NCBI GenBank assembly: GCA_001584585.1
Contig: LSYV01000002.1
Coordinates: 1,509,777-1,573,776 of the forward strand
Length of the DNA: 64,000 nt
Source: Gonium pectorale
Taxonomy: Eukaryota; Chlorophyta; Chlorophyceae; Chlamydomonadales; Volvocaceae
Direction of reading: 5' to 3'
Shown here: positions 59,101 through 64,000 of the stretch, piece after piece
Layout of the letters: every line of letters begins with the position of its first letter
Position numbering within the stretch: position 1 is the stretch's first letter
Notes under the pieces: generated by a model
Seen by the model: the letters and a program-made list of their open reading frames with translations, nothing else
Told to the model about the DNA's origin: nothing
Database searches by the model: none
Translations under genes and position numbers: made by a program

Positions 59101-59526
59101 CGTGGTGAACGGCCAGGACACCGAGGAGCTGAAGCAGGTCAGGCGTGCGACACTCGGCAACAAAGCCACGCGTACATGCGCCGTGCTGCGAAGCAAAATC
59201 AAATGTCATGATCACGGAACAGGTTGCGCTGGATCTGCTCCGCACCTTCTCCCGCCGCCAAAGCTGCACGGTTTCGGGACGTGGGGTGCATATCATGTAC
59301 CCAGTCGCTCCAGCCCTTCACGGTCGCCGGCCCCAGAGTCGCTAACAATCTGTTGTTCCGGACCTGGTATGCCGCGGCACTCGGCCCACAGGTTGGCCGC
59401 CGCAAGCGTGCGGATCGCGCGCGTTGGGACTGGTTGGAGCAGCAGCGCTCGCGGGGCGGCTGGATGGTGCCCCCGGAGAGGGCGCTGGTCCCGATCAGCG
59501 TGTACGCCGAGTCGCTGCGGGAGTGA
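56147..59526 (+). CDS. Chloroplast DnaJ-like protein with ferredoxin domain (CDJ3-5 type)
   Basis: Exons: 56147-56352, 56473-56590, 56694-56784, 56998-57041, 57313-57354, 57600-57735, 57990-58039, 58357-58544, 59008-59137, 59392-59526; 379 aa, all phases agree. The first 60 residues form a transit peptide rich in Ser, Arg and Ala (ALSALLRSSPASCSRRCQAA). The J domain follows: MVDYYEVLGVDDDAPSDEIK, HPD in KSCHPDYLG, AYQVLSDPESRQVYN. Next comes a bacterial-type ferredoxin segment, FTCIGCKQCVWCASATFRIE with ESCPVSCIHWV, whose cysteines would bind a 4Fe-4S cluster. A charged helical C-terminus contains KERKRKEEARARAAKYY. This matches the Chlamydomonas CDJ3-CDJ5 design, thought to work with stromal HSP70B in redox- or Fe-S-linked tasks. 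Intron 5 contains the second assembly gap. A TGTAA lies at 60540. Confidence 0.92.
57410..57429. other. Assembly gap (20 N)
   Basis: 20 N within a CDJ intron, flanked by the similar sequences AAAGGCAAGGAACGG and GAAAGGCACGGAAGG, which suggests an unresolved local repeat. Confidence 0.95.
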
Positions 59527-60539
59527 ATCCGGGAATGCACGGCCGCAGGAGAGAGCGCAGGAATGTGTGCTTCTTTTGTGTGGGTTCAGAGGAGAGGTGA
59601 GAGGTGGCGGCAGGGGTGAGGTTGCGCCGTTAGCGTACTAGCCCGGGTGCTACGATGCTAGCTGCCCTTTTCGCCCTAAGAGAAAGAGGAGTGGTTCGGT
59701 TGTTGGGGTCCTAGCGCTTCCTCGTTTTGATTTTTATTCACAGCGGCACCTGTGCCGCCGTGGGCTCGCCGCTTCCTCGCTCCCGCTCGCTGAATGGGTG
59801 TTTTCCAGACAACGCCACGTGTCCTTTTTGTATGATATTGATGCAGCTTGGGTGGTCGTTGGGGGTAAGGTGTGGCCGCGGCAGCCGCCAGGCCCTCAGG
59901 GCGTTTGTGCAGAGCCATGTTAAGGCCTGCACAACAAGCTAAGTGACGCACACGCCCTGCATTGTCCCATGAAGCGCTGCCTTTCGGCCGTGGTCTCGAG
60001 CTCTATCTTCGCAATAGTGCACACACCTCCAATGTGTGTCTAGAGTGATTGCAGGAGAGCGTATGCGTGCCAAACCTAAAATTTGCATGCTTCGCGGCAT
60101 TCCCTTATCAAGAGAAGAAAATCTTTCTAGTATGAACTGCTGCGCCTCTGTGTTTTCTGTGTGTGCATGTGCTTGTTCGTGCATTCTGTAGGAGAGAATT
60201 GTGTGTGCCGACGCGTCTCTTTCGTTTAATTGTTATTGTTGGAGCGGTACAGACGAGCGATCTGAGTGGTGTCTGTGCCAACCGCCATTTCGTCTCAAGT
60301 GTTGTGTGTGCGGCCGATTTACTGCCAATGATGCAAGTGTGTTGGGGCGATGGTGACCTTCGCACTCGTGGGGTGGAGGGTGGAGTGGTGCCTTGAACCG
60401 GCATTGATCAACTACCAATTTCCTGTGCCTCCACCGCTCAGGTGGGAGTTTCGCGGGTGATCAATCCAAGCTAATAAGTTGCGTTGGCCGTTGTCGTTGC
60501 ACGTAGGACGCGTCTTAGATCAATAAAGGGCTGGATGTG

Positions 60540-60544
60540 TGTAA
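60540..60544 (+). terminator. Candidate poly(A) signal TGTAA (CDJ gene)
   Basis: TGTAA about 1 kb after the CDJ stop, with CAATAAAG 20 bp before it. Confidence 0.45.
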
Positions 60545-60860
60545 GGTGTTGAATTGCAATGCCACTATGATACGGACCTAGGCAGTACAGTGCCACAGCT
60601 AACCACCGCCGCCACATTCGCGTAGTCACACTACTGCAGAAGCATACGGTAGTCACGCTCGGGCGCCACAGCCATCAGCCCCATGCAGCCGATTGGATTC
60701 ACGGTCATTCACCCATGCTTGTTAATGCCTAATGGGATTTTTGAACTGTCCTGTGCACGACCCAGTCTCCACTCCTCAGCCTCACTGCACTCCAGTCCCT
60801 AACTCCATCGCTATTTGCTAACCCTGTCGCTGCTGTCGCCATCCTCCTGCCAGCCCTGAT

Positions 60861-61002
60861 ACTCGGGGAAAACACCCCGACATTGTGCTGGCAATATTTT
60901 GGCAGGCCATCTGTGGATTGCCACAGATCAGTTGCCTCGTCCGAGCCCGTACCAACCCGGCACACACTTCATTAAAAAATTCCCAGGGTGTTTTCCCCGA
61001 GT
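60861..61002. repeat. Inverted repeat with internal hairpin
   Basis: Left arm ACTCGGGGAAAACACCC (60861-60877) and right arm GGGTGTTTTCCCCGAGT (60986-61002) are perfect 17-bp complements. Between them is a second stem, ATCTGTGG-ATTG-CCACAGAT. It could be a small MITE-like element or a structured transcript. No clear target duplication was found. Confidence 0.6.
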
Positions 61003-63233
61003 GGCAGGTCAGTACATTTCTTTGCGAGGGTTGGTGCAGGTGAGGACGTCCGCCTGGGCAGGCCCACGCTCGCAAGGCCACCTGTCTGCCCGCGTGTTGG
61101 GCCGTGTGGGTGGGCAACGGAACCCACATGTCCATACCATGTTCGACTATCTAGCAGCGCTTACACGGCGAACGGTGCGCTTCAGTACTGCTTGCACGTT
61201 GCGGGTCGACAACAACCACAACAAGGCCGTCACACATCGTATGCAATTCGGTGTCAGCGACGCGACACGTGTCCCTTCGTAGCTACCCGGCCCCATGCCC
61301 CCATCCCCCAGTCCGTAGTGAGTGGTTCGCAGCTCGTGGCTCGTGCTTAAGCAGACGTACCAATGCCACCAGATCCAAACCCACCATACTGAAGAGACTT
61401 CCCCGTTTCTGGTTCTCTTTTTGAAGAGACAAGTGCTACAAGCACGCGAGCCATGCAGCTCGTCCTCGGCCCGCGCTGTCCACCACGCAGGGCGGGCGGG
61501 CAAAAAAGAGAGAAACCTGCAACGGGCGCGGTGTACAACCCACCCGTTTTGGGGGAGAGGGGGAATCGGGGCAAATTACGCGACATGTGCGAGGCGGGGT
61601 GCAAAGTCTCCGAGTACCGCCATAGGCGGGGAGACTTCGCAGTCAGCTCACGAGCCAGCCAGCAGGTCCACCAGACACTACTGCGGAAACACAGTCACGC
61701 TGGAGGACACGGCCATCGGCTCCATATGGCCACACATTGCCGCGTGGTCACATGCTTATTAATGGCGAATGGCAAGCGTATGTATGGTATGTGTGTTTGA
61801 CTGTCAATCCGCCATGTGTGAGATCAGAGTCGGGTGTTTGCATCTGCTAGCCGGGCTGCGAAGTGGGATGAGGGTCTAAGTATGCGCCTGTTTCACAAGG
61901 GTTCACTCGTACTCAGCTGATGCACGGGTGCATACCTGTGACCATTACAAGAAAGCGAGTGAAGCGGGTCACGTTTGCAGCATTGCCCCTCCCGTTACAA
62001 GCCAACCAGAACCCAAGCCAACCGGCCAAGTCTGACATGCCAAAGACCAGTCCGGTCAAAACACACATGCACAGCTCCAAAACACCTTAAGTACCTGCAA
62101 GCAGAGACAGCGTTCTTATTCACCGCAGGGGGACGCCTGGGTGGTGTTATCCCGAGGCCTAAACCGGAGGCTTTCCAAGCCACTAGGACCTCGGAACAAG
62201 CACCTACGTAGCTACGTTGTAATCGGCGAGAATAGCCTACACCAGCTTCACACCTCCCTTAAGACACAACAGCCGTACACCCGTGTGGGTACACTCTCGT
62301 GGAACGCAGGAAACCTCGGTTTCCATATACTACGCTACGCTCCGTAAGGAAACCGTCGAGGATCTGTCAAATGACCCACGGGTCTCTGCCTTTAGGCGGA
62401 TGTCACATAACATAAAGTAGCTGCTGGTGCGTTGCAGACACATGGCACACGCTCCTGTTCATTTGACCAGCATCGGTTCAATTGTGTTATCCCTGTACAC
62501 CTCTCCTCTGTAGTGGCTGTACGGTATGCACAGCTCTGTACAACGTGTGCATGGTTGGGTGCTATGGATGCCAGGTATAAATCGAATCTCCAATTAGGAT
62601 TAAATAAGAAAGTTAAACTGGGGGAAGATGGACTTCTGTACGGCTGGACATTAGCTGGATACATTAAAATCTTGAGTGTGCAGATTACGGATTGCATATG
62701 CAATGAACATGCGTGAAGGCAGGTCAGCTTCAGCCTGAACGTTACATTGATGCCTTCATTGTTGGCAACCTCTCCAGAACTGTCCGTACGTTAATTTTGA
62801 CGTTTGCGATCTGCTCAGGCAATGCCTGGACAAAGAATTCGGTCATGACAGGGAAAACAATGAGTAAAAAAAGTATTCTCTCGTAAGCCACTCCGAACAC
62901 GAATCAAGCACAGAAGCACACCGCTCACGGTCTCAGCCAGGTGACGCAATGCGGGTCACCCGCACGGGGTCCACATACAAGGGGTATTCACACACAGCGG
63001 TGTGTGACTCAATACATCCAAGCAAGAATGAGTGAAACAGGGAAACCAACAAACATTGCCGCAAAACAATCCGAAGATATGGACCCAGATGCATCAGCGC
63101 GCTGGGTCCATACTCTCCCTCTCCGCACTCTCGAAGCTCTCGCGCAGACCTGCAAAACACTTATCACTTATCGCTCAATCGCACACGCTCATATTAAGTA
63201 ACCCGCCGCCTGCTCCCCTGACTCAACCGCTTT

Positions 63234-63935
63234 TCAGCCCAGCAGCGCAGAGCCCTTGACCAGCTCAACGATCAGCAGGCCAGCAAAGCCCATCTGGGCC
63301 ACGCGGCCAACGATCTTCTCCAGACCGGGCGTGAAGGGCCCAAAGGAGCGTGAGTCCACCTCCAGGTTGCCCACCAGCTTGGGCACCAGGGTGGCCATGG
63401 TCGTCAGGGCGACCACAGCGCCGAAGAGGAGCGTGGCCGAGCCAATGGGGGCCTCAAGCAGGTCCCCGTCAGCGTAGCGGCCAGCAATCTGGGACCAGAC
63501 GGCCTGGTGTGTGAGCGCCTCCGACACGACGGCGGCAACGAAGCCCAGCATGGCGGCACGGCCGTTGATGGCCTCTGCAGAAGGGAAGGAAAGCGCGCAA
63601 CGCGGTTGGTTGAGGAGGATTTCAACGCAGAGGGACGGTACATATTCAGTCGTGCAGGGGATCACGTCAGGTGGGTGACGCTCGACGGAGTAGGGTAGGT
63701 GGGTGCACGAGCCTGGCCGAGCGCTGGACATCGGGATGCCTTTCCCCCTTACGACGAGCAAGTGCACGATTAAGAAGTCGTCAGCGGCGCACCACGTACC
63801 TTGCGTAGTGCTAAGGACGTTCAGCTGGCCAGCGGGGGCCTCAAACTCCCCAGCAGCGGAGAGCAGCGGAGCGGGAGCAGCGGCCTTGGGAGCCTCAGCC
63901 GGGGCGGGGCTGGAGGTCGGTGCGGACTCCTCCTT
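63234..63935 (-). CDS. ELIP: Early light-induced protein (ELIP), 5' end outside window
   Basis: Thylakoid pigment-binding stress protein of the LHC superfamily. Two exons visible: 63935-63800 and 63574-63234 (stop TGA 63234-63236); more lies beyond the window. Exon 1 gives the stromal Ala/Pro/Lys-rich N-terminal part ending GEFEAPAGQLNVLSTTQ. Exon 2 begins with the first helix, EAINGRAAMLGFVAAVVSEA (chlorophyll-binding E-x-x-NGR), then a second hydrophobic helix ATLLFGAVVALTTMATLVPK and a third, EKIVGRVAQMGFAGLLIVEL, with the E-x-x-x-GR signature. Three helices of this type define ELIPs rather than LHC antenna proteins. The first visible exon may extend upstream; the acceptor used here (GTGAGCAG) is moderate. 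Confidence 0.87.
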   Translation of the reverse strand, partial: KEESAPTSSPAPAEAPKAAAPAPLLSAAGEFEAPAGQLNVLSTTQGTWCAADDFLIVHLLVVRGKGIPMSSARPGSCTHLPYSVERHPPDVIPCTTEYVPSLCVEILLNQPRCALSFPSAEAINGRAAMLGFVAAVVSEALTHQAVWSQIAGRYADGDLLEAPIGSATLLFGAVVALTTMATLVPKLVGNLEVDSRSFGPFTPGLEKIVGRVAQMGFAGLLIVELVKGSALLG

Positions 63936-64000
63936 CTGCTCACCGAACGGGTGGGGGCAAACACAACAATTATGGTGATTGTATACAAGCGGTAAGTACT

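Larger units (their letters stand above)
59527..63233. other. Intergenic region between the CDJ and ELIP genes
   Basis: No gene recognised over 3.7 kb. Holds the long CDJ 3' region, an inverted repeat (60861-61002), a palindromic GGAAACCTCGGTTTCC near 62308, and, at 62742-62746, the complement of TGTAA as candidate poly(A) signal of the ELIP gene. Base composition is clearly lower in GC than the rest of the window, especially 60000-60900 and 62400-63000. Confidence 0.5.

Noticed and set aside
62941..63201. 86-aa + strand frame near the ELIP gene
   Set aside because: Lies in the ELIP 3' region, has no recognisable motif and does not begin at a strong start context.

Overview
The window looks like nuclear DNA of a volvocalean green alga (Chlamydomonas, Volvox or a relative). 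It is GC-rich, its genes carry many short introns with GT-AG and some GC-AG borders, low-complexity Ala/Gly/Pro/Ser tracts are common, TGTAA poly(A) signals lie downstream of several genes, and it encodes plastid proteins (an ELIP and a ferredoxin-domain DnaJ). Two 20-base N runs (21639-21658 and 57410-57429) are scaffold gaps. All exon borders were read by eye. They were accepted where reading phase, splice consensus and family similarity agreed, and no transcript data were used.

Layout. 1-4884 (-): xylulokinase, 3' end outside the window, with a 795-bp hAT-type element in one intron. 4885-13399: gene-poor and repeat-rich, with orphan exon-like pieces and a possible LINE remnant. 13716-15829 (-): GATA zinc-finger protein. 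16759-23266 (+): DDX51/Dbp6-type RNA helicase. 25104-32347 (+): ACT + two CBS + Raf-like kinase protein of about 1,695 aa. 34405-35486 (-): exosome subunit RRP40. 35735-37691 (+): plastid-targeted protein of unknown function. 39218-39723 (-): SMCO4-like membrane protein. 39958-40750 (+): small coiled-coil protein. 41303-43675 (-): ER-type DnaJ (ERdj3/DNAJB11). 44480-52475 (-): 1,724-aa protein joining Sfi1-like repeats, a six-blade Kelch region and coiled coils. 52814-54491 (+): KIAA0930/DUF2045 family protein. 54618-55864 (-): MED28-like Mediator subunit. 56147-59526 (+): chloroplast DnaJ with a ferredoxin domain. 59527-63233: intergenic. 63234-63935 (-): ELIP, 5' end outside the window.

The genes do not form one pathway. 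The recurring pattern is head-to-head pairs whose start codons are 234-338 bp apart: RRP40/plastid protein, SMCO4-like/coiled-coil, Sfi1-Kelch/KIAA0930 and MED28/CDJ. RNA biology is represented by the helicase (ribosome biogenesis) and RRP40 (exosome), protein folding by two J-proteins, and photoprotection by the ELIP. The most unusual genes are the Sfi1-Kelch-coiled-coil protein and the ACT-CBS-kinase. Non-coding points of interest are an intronic repeat family that keeps an open antisense frame, and a second family with a paired stem-loop core.
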